Shown in pieces: positions 47,188 to 55,446 of a stretch of DNA of 64,000 bases. The DNA is taken from positions 124,001-188,000 of the forward strand of contig CAVYUQ010000003.1 of assembly GCA_963771715.1 (NCBI GenBank). Reading direction: 5' to 3'. A program made the translations under genes and the position numbers. Each line of letters opens with the position of its first letter. Within the stretch, counting starts at the first letter, position 1. The notes beneath the pieces were generated by a model. It did no database searches and had not been told where the DNA came from. It saw only the letters and a list, made by a program, of their open reading frames with translations. Origin of the DNA: JACVRW01 sp963771715 (lineage in GTDB: Bacteria; Actinomycetota; Thermoleophilia; Solirubrobacterales; Thermoleophilaceae).

Positions 47188-47669
47188 ACGAGGTGCTGGG
47201 CGCCGTACGCGTGCCGCGTTCCCACGCGCTGCATCCCGATCTTCTCCAGCACGTTGATCGACGCCGCGTTCGCGGGCCGCACGAGCGCAAGCACCTCGGG
47301 CAGGGCCAACGGCCCCAGGGCGTAGTCGCGCACGGCCACGGCGGCCTCGGTGGCATAGCCCCGCCCCCACCAGCGCGGCCCAAGGGTGTAGCCGAGCTCG
47401 AACTCGGGTCCGACGCCCTCGATCAGGCCGATGCCGGCGTCACCGATCAGCTCTCCGGACTCGCGCTCGATCAGCGCCCAGAACGCCGGGTTTCCCGCGC
47501 GCGCCTCGCGCACGTGGATGTCGAGAGCCCGACGCGTGTGGTCCAGCGTCGGGTAGTCGGGGATGTGGCGCGTGACCTCCGGATCGCCGTAGATCGCGTG
47601 GAGCGCCTCGAGGTCGCCCGGCTCGAAGGCCCGCAGCTCGAGTCGTTCGGTGAGCAGCGGAAGGCCCAC
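47127..47669 (-). CDS. GNAT-family N-acetyltransferase (RimJ/RimL-like)
   Basis: The product is 180 residues. It starts LTERLELRAFEPGDLEAL and carries ELGYTLGPRWWGRGYATEAA, the acetyl-CoA binding motif, and NAASINVLEKIGMQRVG, all typical of the RimJ/RimL-type GNATs. The target is unknown. The end overlaps the cupredoxin gene by 61 bases on the opposite strand. Confidence 0.85.
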   Translation of the reverse strand: MGLPLLTERLELRAFEPGDLEALHAIYGDPEVTRHIPDYPTLDHTRRALDIHVREARAGNPAFWALIERESGELIGDAGIGLIEGVGPEFELGYTLGPRWWGRGYATEAAVAVRDYALGPLALPEVLALVRPANAASINVLEKIGMQRVGTRHAYGAQHLVYCTVSVPSMPAALWPSTGQ

Positions 47670-47670
47670 C

Positions 47671-48126
47671 TCATGCGTCCACGGACACGGGCCGGCCCGG
47701 CACGGGCGACGACTGCATGATCGAGGTGGTGGTCTGGCCGAGCACCGTGAACCGGTCGATCACCTCCTCGAGGTGCAGGACGTCGCGCACGTACGCGCGC
47801 ATGACGTAGCAGTCCTCGCCCGTCACGCGGTGGCACTCGACCACCTCGGGCGTTCGCTGCGCGAGCTCGGCCACGTTCTGGATCTGGCCCGGCGACGGCC
47901 GGATGCGGATGATCGCGCCGAGCGACAGGCCGAGCGCGCGCGGGTCCACCTCCGCGCGGTACCCCATGATGGCGCCGCTCTGCTCGAGGCGCTGGAGGCG
48001 CTCGGCCACGGCCGGTGACGACAGGCCGACCCGGCGTCCCAGCTCGGCCAGCGAGAGCCGGGCGTCCTGCTGGAGCTCGGCAAGTAGAAGGCGATTGGTG
48101 GGATCCAGTGGGCCATTCGTAGCCAT
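47671..48126 (-). CDS. Lrp/AsnC-family transcriptional regulator
   Basis: ATG 48126 gives 151 residues and lies 7 bases after a TATCAT box; ATG 48135 is inside that box. The helix-turn-helix is LLAELQQDARLSLAELGRRV followed by GLSSPAVAERLQRLEQSGAI. The C-terminal RAM ligand-binding domain includes HRVTGEDCYVMRAYVRD. Lrp-type proteins sense amino acids. The divergent EamA transporter begins 27 bases away and is a natural target. Confidence 0.87.
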   Translation of the reverse strand: MATNGPLDPTNRLLLAELQQDARLSLAELGRRVGLSSPAVAERLQRLEQSGAIMGYRAEVDPRALGLSLGAIIRIRPSPGQIQNVAELAQRTPEVVECHRVTGEDCYVMRAYVRDVLHLEEVIDRFTVLGQTTTSIMQSSPVPGRPVSVDA

Positions 48127-48152
48127 ACAGGCCATGATACCTACGTTCAGCC

Positions 48153-49115
48153 ATGTACGGACGCGATTCCGTCGACGATCCTTCATACGTGGCCGAACGC
48201 GTCCCTCCACACCTCTACTTCGTCGTCAGCGCCGTCTTCCACTACCTCGGCCCCGCCTTCGCGGTGCTGCTGTTCGCGCGCGTGGACGTGCTTGGCGTGG
48301 CATGGCTCAGGATCGCCTCGGCCGCGCTCGTGTTCGCGTTCTGGCGCCGGCCCTGGCGGGCGTTCGCGAAGCTGGACCGGCCCGGCCGGCGGCTGCTGCT
48401 GGCCTGGGGCGGCGTCCTCGCGGTGATGAACGCCTGCTTCTACGTGGCGATCGACCGCCTGCCGCTCGGCACCGTCGCGGCCATCGAGTTCCTCCCGGTG
48501 ATCGCGCTGGCGGCTCTCGGCGCGCGCAGCCCGCGCAACGCCGCCGCGCTGGTGCTCGCGGTACCCGGGGTGTACCTGCTCACCGGCGTGCAGTTCGAGG
48601 GCGAGCCGCTCGGGGTGGCGCTGGCCTTCGCGAACGCGCTGCTGTTCGCCGCGTACATCGTGCTCGCGCACCGCGTGGCCCGACACGGCGGGCTGAGCGG
48701 CATCGACGGCCTGGCCGCGTCGATGCTGATCGCGGCGGTGGTCGTGACTCCGATCGGCGGCTGGGAGGTGCTGCCGGCGCTCACCGACCCGGTGGCGCTG
48801 CTGGCGGGAGTCGGCGTCGGGCTCTGCTCCTCGGTGATCCCCTACGTGTCCGACCAGCTGGCCATGCGCCGCCTGCCGCGCGCCACCTACGCGCTGATGG
48901 TGGCCCTGCTGCCCGCCACCGCCACGGTGATCGGCATCGCCGTGCTCGCGCAGATCCCGTCGTGGGTGGAGGTGGCCGGCGTGGCGCTCGTGATCACTGG
49001 CGTCGCCATCCACCGCCAGGCGCCGGAACCGCAGACGCCAGGCGCTCCAGCGGAGCGAGCAGCGCCGCGGGACCGGGCCAGTGCTCTCGCACCAGCAGCG
49101 GCCCGGCACTCCTGA
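48153..49115 (+). CDS. EamA/DMT-family transporter
   Basis: The product is 320 residues with ten hydrophobic helices in two EamA repeats (for example GVLAVMNACFYVAIDRLPLG and IPYVSDQLAMRRLPRATYAL). Members are often amino-acid or metabolite exporters (RhtA-like). Divergence from an Lrp regulator supports amino-acid export, but the substrate is not proved. The last 122 bases overlap the convergent YkvA-like gene; the overlapping tail is a Pro/Ala-rich extension beyond the last helix. Confidence 0.83.
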   Translation: MYGRDSVDDPSYVAERVPPHLYFVVSAVFHYLGPAFAVLLFARVDVLGVAWLRIASAALVFAFWRRPWRAFAKLDRPGRRLLLAWGGVLAVMNACFYVAIDRLPLGTVAAIEFLPVIALAALGARSPRNAAALVLAVPGVYLLTGVQFEGEPLGVALAFANALLFAAYIVLAHRVARHGGLSGIDGLAASMLIAAVVVTPIGGWEVLPALTDPVALLAGVGVGLCSSVIPYVSDQLAMRRLPRATYALMVALLPATATVIGIAVLAQIPSWVEVAGVALVITGVAIHRQAPEPQTPGAPAERAAPRDRASALAPAAARHS

Positions 49116-49413
49116 GCAGCCCGCGCAGCACGAGGGCCACGAGGATTGCATCGTCGAGCTGCCCCGCCACCGGGATGAAGTCCGGAACCAGGTCGAACGG
49201 CATCGCGAGGTAGACCAGCGCGAGCGCCGAGGCGACCTTCCAGCGAGCCGGCACGCGCGGGTCGCCGAGCAGTCGCTTGAAGAGAATCGCGCAGTAGGGC
49301 ACCAGCCTCGCGATCATCCGCACGTCCCACTGGCGGGCGCCCGAGACCAGGGTGAACACCATCGCCGCGTAGACCGCGAGCAGAGCGCCGACGCTGAGAA
49401 GGACCCAGTTCAC
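48994..49413 (-). CDS. YkvA-family (DUF1232) protein
   Basis: The product is 139 residues. The defining motif is ALVYLAMPFDLVPDFIPVAGQLDDAILV split here as YLAMPFDLVPDFIPVAGQ and LDDAILVALVLRGLL, with N-terminal membrane segment VLLSVGALLAVYAAMVFTLV. Function of YkvA proteins is unknown. The stop lies within the transporter gene on the other strand; the start overlaps the Bcp stop region by 4 bases. Confidence 0.83.
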   Translation of the reverse strand: MNWVLLSVGALLAVYAAMVFTLVSGARQWDVRMIARLVPYCAILFKRLLGDPRVPARWKVASALALVYLAMPFDLVPDFIPVAGQLDDAILVALVLRGLLRSAGPLLVREHWPGPAALLAPLERLASAVPAPGGGWRRQ

Positions 49414-49871
49414 AGATCGCCGAGGATCTTCAGGACCTGCTCGTCATGGGACTTCGGGGAGACCTTCGGGATCACGTGAGCAACCGTCCCCTCGGGATCG
49501 ATGACAAACGTGGCCCGCTGGGCGCCCCAGTAAGTCTTGCCGTACATCGACTTCTCCACCCAGACACCGTACGCATCCGCCACGGCGTGGTCCTCGTCGG
49601 CGAGCAGCTTGAAGTTGAGGCCCTGCTTCTCGTGGAAGCGCTTGACCTTGGCCACCGGGTCCGGTGACGCCCCCATCACCACCGCGCCGGCCTGCTCGTA
49701 GTCGGGCAGGTGGTCGCGGACGCCGCAGGCCTGCGTCGTGCAGCCGGGCGTGTCGGCCTTGGGGTAGAAATACAGGACGACCGGTCGGCCGCGCAGCTCG
49801 CTCAGGCGGACGGGCTCACCGTCCTGGTCCGGGAGCTCGAAGTCGGGTGCGCTGTCCCCGGCCTCGATCAG
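49410..49871 (-). CDS. bcp: Thioredoxin-dependent peroxiredoxin, Bcp type
   Basis: The family N-terminus IEAGDSAPDFELPDQDG is preceded by CTG at 49871, overlapping the stop of the upstream lipoprotein gene as CTGA. No ATG, GTG or TTG gives this N-terminus, so CTG is probably the start (153 residues). The peroxidatic cysteine is in PKADTPGCTTQACGVRD, with the resolving cysteine 5 residues later. It reduces peroxides with electrons from thioredoxin. Confidence 0.88.
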   Translation of the reverse strand: MIEAGDSAPDFELPDQDGEPVRLSELRGRPVVLYFYPKADTPGCTTQACGVRDHLPDYEQAGAVVMGASPDPVAKVKRFHEKQGLNFKLLADEDHAVADAYGVWVEKSMYGKTYWGAQRATFVIDPEGTVAHVIPKVSPKSHDEQVLKILGDL

Positions 49872-50680
49872 CGCTGGGCCTGGTCCATCTGCTGGAGAAC
49901 GAGGTTGGTGGCGTCGAAGACCTCCGAATCGTCGGGCACGTCGACGTCCACCGGCACCCCGAAGCGCACGTACTCGGCTGTGATGTCCATCTTCATCTCC
50001 ACGGGACCTTGACGGATCGACTGGCTCCACGCCATCCGGCGGACGCGCTCGTCGCCGTCGATCCAGACGTCCATGGGGACCTCGCTCTGGCCGGTCAGCT
50101 CGATCAGCCGCTCGACGCCCTTCCGGGCTGCCTCCCGCTGGTCCTCCGGCATCACGTCGGGATAGCGGCGAAGGTCGGCGGTCGCGCTGTAGTGCGTGGT
50201 GTCGGTCCCGGCCACCTGCTCGTGGCCCTCGTCGCGCACGTCGCCGCTCACCGCCCGCAGCATCTTCAGCTGCTCGGCCGCGCTCTGGCCGAACTGCCCG
50301 GAGGCGCCGAGGTCGAGCCCGAAGCTCGACATAGCGCGCTTCATGTCGAGCTTCATCCACTTCTTGCCCCCGAGTGCCGCGCCGAGCAGGTCCGAGCGGA
50401 TGTACATCGTGAGGTCGTCGGAGATCACCTCCATGGTCCCGAACGAGGCCATGTCGAAGTTGAGGTGACCCCGGCCCGCACCGGCGTCCTCCACTCCGCT
50501 GCCGTTCATCACGAGCGGCTCGGGGAGGCCCGGTCCCTCCATCCGCATCGAGAACACGACCTCGGCGCCCCCCGCCGCCTCGGTGTTGCGGACGGCGGTG
50601 GCGAAGAACGAGGAGTCGGCCGCTCCTCCGCAGCCGCTCAGCAGGGTGAGCGCGAGGAGCGCAAGCAGGTATCGGCGCAT
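49868..50680 (-). CDS. LppX/LprAFG-like lipoprotein
   Basis: ATG 50680 gives the signal peptide MRRYLLALLALTLLSGC with lipobox LLSGC (270 residues); ATG 50707 overlaps the fpg stop and would add nine residues. The mature domain has the LppX-type pattern GAEVVFSMRMEGP, GHLNFDMASFGTMEVI, LGGKKWMKLDM and DVWIDGDERVRRM. In mycobacteria such proteins carry lipids through the periplasm; the role here is inferred from fold only. Confidence 0.75.
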   Translation of the reverse strand: MRRYLLALLALTLLSGCGGAADSSFFATAVRNTEAAGGAEVVFSMRMEGPGLPEPLVMNGSGVEDAGAGRGHLNFDMASFGTMEVISDDLTMYIRSDLLGAALGGKKWMKLDMKRAMSSFGLDLGASGQFGQSAAEQLKMLRAVSGDVRDEGHEQVAGTDTTHYSATADLRRYPDVMPEDQREAARKGVERLIELTGQSEVPMDVWIDGDERVRRMAWSQSIRQGPVEMKMDITAEYVRFGVPVDVDVPDDSEVFDATNLVLQQMDQAQR

Positions 50681-50703
50681 GGGGCGTGTATCGGCCGGCC
50701 GGC

Positions 50704-51552
50704 TCATTTCAGCAGCCTCGACAGCCGCCGGTCCTTCAATATTCGTCCACCCGTCTGCTCCTCCGGGCAGTAACACATCACGTAGTCCTTGAAGTGGATC
50801 GCCTCTATGCGCGTGCCGCAGCGGGGACAGTCCTCGCCGGCGCGGCGGTGCACCTGGAGCGGCATCGGCAGCTTGTCGGGCACCGTATCCCCGATCACCT
50901 GCTCGTAGTGCTCGAGCGCGCCGCCGAGCACCTCGTCGCAGGCGGCGTGCAGGGCCTCGATCTCGGCCGGCTCGAGGTCCGAGCCCTTCTGGAACGGGGA
51001 CAGCCGGGCTGTCCAGAGCAGCTCGTCCACCCACGAGCGCCCGATCCCCGCGATCGTGCGCTGGTCGCGCAGCAGCGGGTGGAGATGGCGGGGCTGGGCG
51101 AGCAGTTCGGTGAACTCGTCGAGTGCAGGCGCCGGGTAGGCGTCGGGGCCGAGGCCCGCCACGGCTTCGTCGCCGGCAACGGCATCCGAGCTCAGCAGCT
51201 TCGCCCACGCTCGCTGCTGGGTGCCGAACTCGCGCAGCCGCAGCTCGCGGCCGTCCTCGAGGCGCACGAGCACGCGCGAGGCGCGGTCGCGCAGCGACGC
51301 CCTCGAGTCGAAGAGCTGGAGGCGCCCCGCCGACATCAGGTGGATCAGCAGCGTGAGGTCGCCCGCCTCGACGGCGAGCATCTTCCCGATCCGCCGCACG
51401 CCGTCGAGATCGCGCCCCACGAGCGCCTCGAGCGGCGGGTCGAACGTCTTGAGCGCCACGAGCCCGGGCGCCAGCGCCGACTCCACGCGGGCGCCGGCCA
51501 GCCCCGCCGTCAGGCGGCGCGCCGTGATCTCGACCTCGGGCAACTCGGGCAC
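50704..51552 (-). CDS. Formamidopyrimidine-DNA glycosylase (Fpg/MutM or endonuclease VIII-like)
   Basis: The product is 282 residues, GTG start. After processing, Pro-2 and Glu-3 of PELPEVEITARRL are the catalytic residues. The helix-two-turn-helix region is DQRTIAGIGRSWVDELLW. The C-terminal zinc finger has CPRCGTRIEAIHF and CYCPEEQTGGRIL; the typical Fpg ending QR is replaced, with Cys-Tyr-Cys spacing, so substrate preference may differ. It excises oxidised bases. The start is 6 bases after a TAGTCT box. Confidence 0.87.
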   Translation of the reverse strand: MPELPEVEITARRLTAGLAGARVESALAPGLVALKTFDPPLEALVGRDLDGVRRIGKMLAVEAGDLTLLIHLMSAGRLQLFDSRASLRDRASRVLVRLEDGRELRLREFGTQQRAWAKLLSSDAVAGDEAVAGLGPDAYPAPALDEFTELLAQPRHLHPLLRDQRTIAGIGRSWVDELLWTARLSPFQKGSDLEPAEIEALHAACDEVLGGALEHYEQVIGDTVPDKLPMPLQVHRRAGEDCPRCGTRIEAIHFKDYVMCYCPEEQTGGRILKDRRLSRLLK

Positions 51553-51558
51553 GCGTCA

Positions 51559-51568
51559 AGACTAGGCT
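51559..51568. promoter_or_regulatory. Overlapping divergent -10 boxes of fpg-like and rpiB-like genes
   Basis: AGACTAGGCT contains TAGTCT on the minus strand (51559-51564, 6 bases before GTG 51552) and TAGGCT on the plus strand (51563-51568, 7 bases before GTG 51576). The two boxes share two bases, so the promoters cannot easily be used at once. Confidence 0.6.
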
Positions 51569-51575
51569 GAGCGGT

Positions 51576-52013
51576 GTGAAAGTCTCCATCGCGGCGGACG
51601 AGCGCACCGGCGTGGCCGAGGCCGTGGCGGACGAGCTCCGCAGCCGCGGCCACGAGCCGATCCTGCACGGCGCGCTGAGCGACGAAGAGCGCGACGACTG
51701 GGCCTGGGCCAGCGAGGCGGCCGCCCGCGACGTGGCCGAGGGCCGCGCCGAGCAGGGCATCGTCTGCTGCTGGACCGGCACGGGCGCCTCGATCGCGGCC
51801 AACAAGGTGCCCGGGGTTCGCGCCGCGCTCTGCGGCGACGCCGAGACCGCCCGCGGCGCCAGGAAGTGGAACGACGCGAACGTGCTGGCGCTCTCGCTGC
51901 GCACCACAAGCGACGCGCTGCTAGAGGAGATCCTCGACGGCTGGTTCGAGGGCGTGGCGAGCGCCGAGGCGGACGACGTGGCCAATGTGCGCCACGTCGA
52001 TGAGATCGCCTGA
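51576..52013 (+). CDS. RpiB/LacA/LacB-family sugar-phosphate isomerase
   Basis: The product is 145 residues, GTG start. It has the fold signature MKVSIAADERTGVAEAVADE and GIVCCWTGTGASIAANKVPG with the catalytic cysteine, then the C-terminal KWNDANVLALSLRTTS. RpiB enzymes interconvert ribose 5-phosphate and ribulose 5-phosphate. The conserved His/Arg pattern is partly altered (DE for DH at the start), so another sugar phosphate is possible. Confidence 0.82.
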   Translation: MKVSIAADERTGVAEAVADELRSRGHEPILHGALSDEERDDWAWASEAAARDVAEGRAEQGIVCCWTGTGASIAANKVPGVRAALCGDAETARGARKWNDANVLALSLRTTSDALLEEILDGWFEGVASAEADDVANVRHVDEIA

Positions 52014-52030
52014 GCGGCAGCGGCGCCCGA

Positions 52031-52125
52031 GCGTTTAACTGCAGCGGTGAAGGGGTGGTTTTTCGCCGACCGTCCTGTCCTAGGCTTGCTATCCAACCCT
52101 TAGGCAGGACGGTGATTCCTTCGGT
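52031..52125 (+). repeat. Hairpin repeat, copy B
   Basis: The outer stem ACCGTCCTG/CAGGACGGT (52069-52077 with 52105-52113) is perfect over 9 bases; the inner arms GGCTTGC and CCAACCC (52083-52089, 52093-52099) pair at five of seven. The left flank GTTTAACTGCAGCGGTGAAG matches copy A. It lies downstream of the rpiB-like gene, in tandem with copy C. Confidence 0.8.
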
Positions 52126-52140
52126 GCCCCGCGCTTGTGT

Positions 52141-52240
52141 ACGGCGGCGGTGAAGGGGTCGCCTTACGGCGGCTGTCCTGTCTTAGGCCGACTGTGTCGG
52201 CCCTACGCAGGACGGTCCCTCTCCTCAATGCTGTAGTTCG
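52141..52240 (+). repeat. Hairpin repeat, copy C
   Basis: The outer stem CTGTCCTG/CAGGACGG (52173-52180 with 52208-52215) encloses a perfect inner stem GGCCGAC/GTCGGCC (52186-52192 with 52196-52202). The inner stem differs in sequence from copy A but keeps pairing. The right flank CTCAATGCTGTAGTTCGGG matches copy D. It sits between rpiB-like and the convergent cupredoxin gene. Confidence 0.8.
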
Positions 52241-52252
52241 GGCGCCCGCGCC

Positions 52253-52861
52253 TCAGCGGATCACGAACGAGTTCCGCGGCGTGATCTTCTTGTCGAAGTC
52301 GTCGACCACGGTCAGCACGCCGCGGTAGGTGCCGCGCTTGAGGCGACGCACCGTGAAGCTGTGCGCGCCCGTGGCGAGGCGGCCGCGCCGGACCGTCCGG
52401 CGCGACGGGCCCTTCAGTCTGTACGTGACGGTGGCCGGCTCGTTCAGCCGGAAGCTGAGCCTCACGCGGTTGCCCCGGCGCCTTGTCCTGAAGTTGTCCA
52501 GGGTGTCCGAGACCGTGTCCGTGCCCACCTGGACGACGCCCTTCATGAACGACTGGTGCGGGATGCAGATGTACTGGTAGCGGCCGGGTGTCTTGAAGGT
52601 GTGCGGGAAGGTCGATCCGGCCGCATTCGTGCCCTCGGACACCGAGTTCCAGGACTCGGGCTGCCCCTTCGTGCTCGTGCTGGTGTGACCGTCCACGTTG
52701 AAGTACCAGGTCACCGAGTCGCCGACGGCGATCTGACGCTCGGGCGGCTCGAACGTGAAGTTGCTCGTGGCGTCGACCCTCCAATCCAAAGCCGCTGCCG
52801 GCGACGCGAGCACGAGCGGGGTCAGCAGGGCGAGGGGGATCAAGAGGAGCTGAGGTCGCAT
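52253..52861 (-). CDS. Secreted cupredoxin-like copper protein
   Basis: ATG 52861 gives 202 residues with a signal peptide (LLLIPLALLTPLVLASPAAA). The plastocyanin-like domain has His in FNVDGHTSTSTKG and Cys, His and Met in YICIPHQSFMKGVVQVG, a complete type 1 copper site. A second domain follows (NRVRLSFRLNEPATVTYRL, then basic repeats RRTVRRGRLATGAHSF and RRLKRGTYRGVLTV), resembling C-terminal beta domains of cell-surface proteins. It could carry electrons outside the membrane. TAAGCT lies 8 bases before the ATG. Confidence 0.82.
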   Translation of the reverse strand: MRPQLLLIPLALLTPLVLASPAAALDWRVDATSNFTFEPPERQIAVGDSVTWYFNVDGHTSTSTKGQPESWNSVSEGTNAAGSTFPHTFKTPGRYQYICIPHQSFMKGVVQVGTDTVSDTLDNFRTRRRGNRVRLSFRLNEPATVTYRLKGPSRRTVRRGRLATGAHSFTVRRLKRGTYRGVLTVVDDFDKKITPRNSFVIR

Positions 52862-52919
52862 TGGCGCGAAGCTTAGACCGGCGAACCGCCGCTCCCTGAG
52901 CGAGACTGCGCCATAACCG

Positions 52920-54647
52920 ATGACGCTCGGACTTCGCGGCCGGATCATCATGCTGGTGCTCGTGGCGCTTGCGCCGCCGACGGCAATCGCCGTGACCGTT
53001 GCCCTTGAGGAGCGCGGCGAGGCCCGCCGGCACGCGCAGGCCGACGTGCTCGACGCGACCCGCCTGGCGGCCGTGGATGCCGCTTCCGCGGTGGATGCCA
53101 CGGCGGCCTTCCTCGGCGCGGTGGGCGATGACCTCGCGACCAGGCGGAGCATCGCGCACTGCGAGCGGCTGCTCGCCCTGGTGCCGCGGGCCACGGATTG
53201 GTACAGCTCGGTCGGCGTGGCCGGACCCGGAGGGCGGGTCTACTGCGGGACCACCGCGCGTGGATTGGTCCGGCCGATGGATCCGATCGACGTGTCGCAG
53301 GCGGGGTGGTTCCGCCGCGCCCAACGCACGCGCGGATTCGTCCTCGGCGATTTCGGCGCAGGGCCGCTCGCCGACACGGACGCACTGATCGGGAGCCACG
53401 CGGTGGGCCGCGGGCAGGGCAAGCGCCCCGCGGTGATCTTCGCCACTCTCGACCTGCAGCAGCTCACACAAACGCTGGGGCTACACGCCGCCCCGCACGA
53501 GACGACCTTCGTGATCATCGACCACCGCGGAACGGTCGTCGCGCGCGTGCCCGCGGACGGGCTCGTGGGGCGCCGGCTGCCCGAGCGGCCGCTGGTGGAG
53601 ACCGTGCTCGGGCGACGGGAGGGCACCGCGGAGGTGGAAGGGCTCGACGGCGTCCAGCGCATCTACGGCTTCACCCCCGTGGCCGGGAATGCCAACGGCC
53701 GCCTCTTCATCGCAGCCGGGCGCACGTCGGAGAGCGTCTTCGCCGACCCGAACCACGATCTGCGCCGCTTCCTGCTGCTCGCCGCGCTTGGCCTGCTGCT
53801 CGCGCTAGCGCTCAGCTACGCGGCCACGAAGCTGCTGCTCGGCCGCTGGACCGACGCCGTGGTGAATGCCGCCCGCAGCTTCGGCGCCGGCGACCTCACC
53901 GCACGGGCGCCCGTGCCGCACCGGCTGGGGGAGCTGAGCGAGGTGGCGAACGCTCTCAACTCCGCCGCTGAGGAGATCGAGCGGCGCGAGGAGGCACAGG
54001 CGCGCCTGCTGGCGGAGCTCGTGGCAGCCGAGGAGGAGACCCGGCGCCGGATCGCGGCCGACATCCACGACGACACCGCCCAGGCGGTCGCCGCCGCAGG
54101 CCTGCGCATCGACGCGCTGGCCGCCGACCTGGAGGACCCCGCCGCACGTGAGACCGCGCTGAACGCGCGGGTGGCCCTCGCAGAGGCGAACCGACGCCTG
54201 AGGCGGCTGCTCTTCGAGCTGCGCCCGCCGGCGCTCGACGAGGCTGGGCTGGCTGCCGCTCTCGAGCTCTTCCTCACCGACGCCTTCGGGGACGACGGGT
54301 TCGACTGGAGGGTCGAGAACCGTCTCGAGGGTGAGCCCGAGCCGGAGGTGCGCGCGATCCTCTACCGCGTGGCGCTCGAGGCGCTCACGAACGTGCGCAA
54401 GCACGCACGGGCAAGCGTGGTCGACGTGCGCCTCGAGCGCCGCGGCGTGGGGGTCGCGGTGCGGATTCGAGACGACGGCGACGGCTTCGAGCTGCCGGAA
54501 CCGGACGCGCCGCCGGCGCGCGGCCACTTCGGCCTCGTCTCGATGAGGGAGCGGGCCGAGGCGGCCGGTGGCCGCTTCGCGATGACGAGTGCTCCGGGCC
54601 AGGGGACCACGGTCGACTTCTGGATGCCGGAGCAGAACGGCGCCTGA
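52920..54647 (+). CDS. NarL-type sensor histidine kinase with extracellular Cache-like domain
   Basis: The product is 575 residues. A first helix (IIMLVLVALAPPTAIAVTVA) and a second near residue 282-303 flank a sensory domain of about 240 residues with Cache/PAS-like features (DWYSSVGVAGPGGRVYCG, TFVIIDHRGTVVARV). HAMP follows (LLLGRWTDAVVNAARSFGAG). The kinase core is HisKA_3: ETRRRIAADIHDDTAQAV with the phospho-His, then the ATPase boxes ALTNVRKHA and VRIRDDGDGFE. Its partner regulator converges on it 3 bases away. Confidence 0.88.
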   Translation: MTLGLRGRIIMLVLVALAPPTAIAVTVALEERGEARRHAQADVLDATRLAAVDAASAVDATAAFLGAVGDDLATRRSIAHCERLLALVPRATDWYSSVGVAGPGGRVYCGTTARGLVRPMDPIDVSQAGWFRRAQRTRGFVLGDFGAGPLADTDALIGSHAVGRGQGKRPAVIFATLDLQQLTQTLGLHAAPHETTFVIIDHRGTVVARVPADGLVGRRLPERPLVETVLGRREGTAEVEGLDGVQRIYGFTPVAGNANGRLFIAAGRTSESVFADPNHDLRRFLLLAALGLLLALALSYAATKLLLGRWTDAVVNAARSFGAGDLTARAPVPHRLGELSEVANALNSAAEEIERREEAQARLLAELVAAEEETRRRIAADIHDDTAQAVAAAGLRIDALAADLEDPAARETALNARVALAEANRRLRRLLFELRPPALDEAGLAAALELFLTDAFGDDGFDWRVENRLEGEPEPEVRAILYRVALEALTNVRKHARASVVDVRLERRGVGVAVRIRDDGDGFELPEPDAPPARGHFGLVSMRERAEAAGGRFAMTSAPGQGTTVDFWMPEQNGA

Positions 54648-54650
54648 GCG

Positions 54651-55292
54651 TCAGTCGAGGATGCCGCGGCGCATCGCCTCTGCCACCGCGGCCGCGCGGT
54701 CCGACACGCCGAGCTTCTCGTACACGCGCTGCAGGTGGGTCTTCACGGTGGTTGCGCCGAGATGCAGCTGGCGCGCGATGTCCGGGGCGGACATGCCGTC
54801 GGCCGTGAGCCGCAGGACCTCGTCCTCGCGGGGAGTGAGCAGGCGCTCCTCGTCGCCGCTGCGGCGCCGGATCTCCTGGGCCACCGCCGCCTGTACGTCG
54901 GTGCCGAGCGTGGTGCGGCCGCGAGCGGCGGCCACGAGCGCATCGCAGATCTCGTCGCCGCTCGAGTCCTTCGAGAGGTACCCCAACGCACCGCTGCCGA
55001 GCGCCCCGTACACGACGTCGCTGTCGTAGTACGCCGACACGAACACCACGCGCGCATGAAGACCCTCGCGCTCGAGGGTCCTCAGGACCTCGACCCCGCC
55101 GAGCCCCGGCATCTTCACGTCGAGCACGCACACGTCCGGGTCCACGTTGCGGATCTCCTCGAGCGCCGCCGCGCCGTCCTCCGCCTGCCCGACGAGCTCC
55201 AGCTCGGGACGGCGCTTGACCGTATCCACGAGCCCGGTTCGGTAGAGCGGATGGTCATCCGCGATGACGACCCGGATCCGGTCGCTCGGCAC
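54651..55292 (-). CDS. NarL/LuxR-family response regulator
   Basis: The product is 213 residues. The receiver domain shows VVIADDHPLYRTGL, the phospho-Asp in VCVLDVKMPGLGG and the conserved lysine in GYLSKDSSGDE. The C-terminal LuxR helix-turn-helix is LTPREDEVLRLTADGMSAPD and IARQLHLGATTVKTHLQRVY. It is the evident partner of the HisKA_3 kinase, arranged tail to tail, which is less usual than a shared operon. Confidence 0.9.
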   Translation of the reverse strand: MPSDRIRVVIADDHPLYRTGLVDTVKRRPELELVGQAEDGAAALEEIRNVDPDVCVLDVKMPGLGGVEVLRTLEREGLHARVVFVSAYYDSDVVYGALGSGALGYLSKDSSGDEICDALVAAARGRTTLGTDVQAAVAQEIRRRSGDEERLLTPREDEVLRLTADGMSAPDIARQLHLGATTVKTHLQRVYEKLGVSDRAAAVAEAMRRGILD

Positions 55293-55446
55293 GGCGCCCT
55301 TTCTACCACCAAAAGCGGTTGCGCGGGCTACCGCAAGCGAGGCCGCCCGCGCGACCGGGGGAGGTCGATCGGAGGAGGGCGGGGTTTTGAGGTCGGGCCG
55401 CTCGGGCGATGGGAGAGCCCGGCCTTGCGTTCGATCCTGTCAGGTA

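Noticed and set aside
49868..52096. A 742-codon minus-strand frame covering the lipoprotein, the Fpg-like gene and repeat copy B
   Set aside because: Only its last 270 codons (the lipoprotein) are real. The rest is the shadow frame of other genes, and its first residues are translation of the hairpin repeat.
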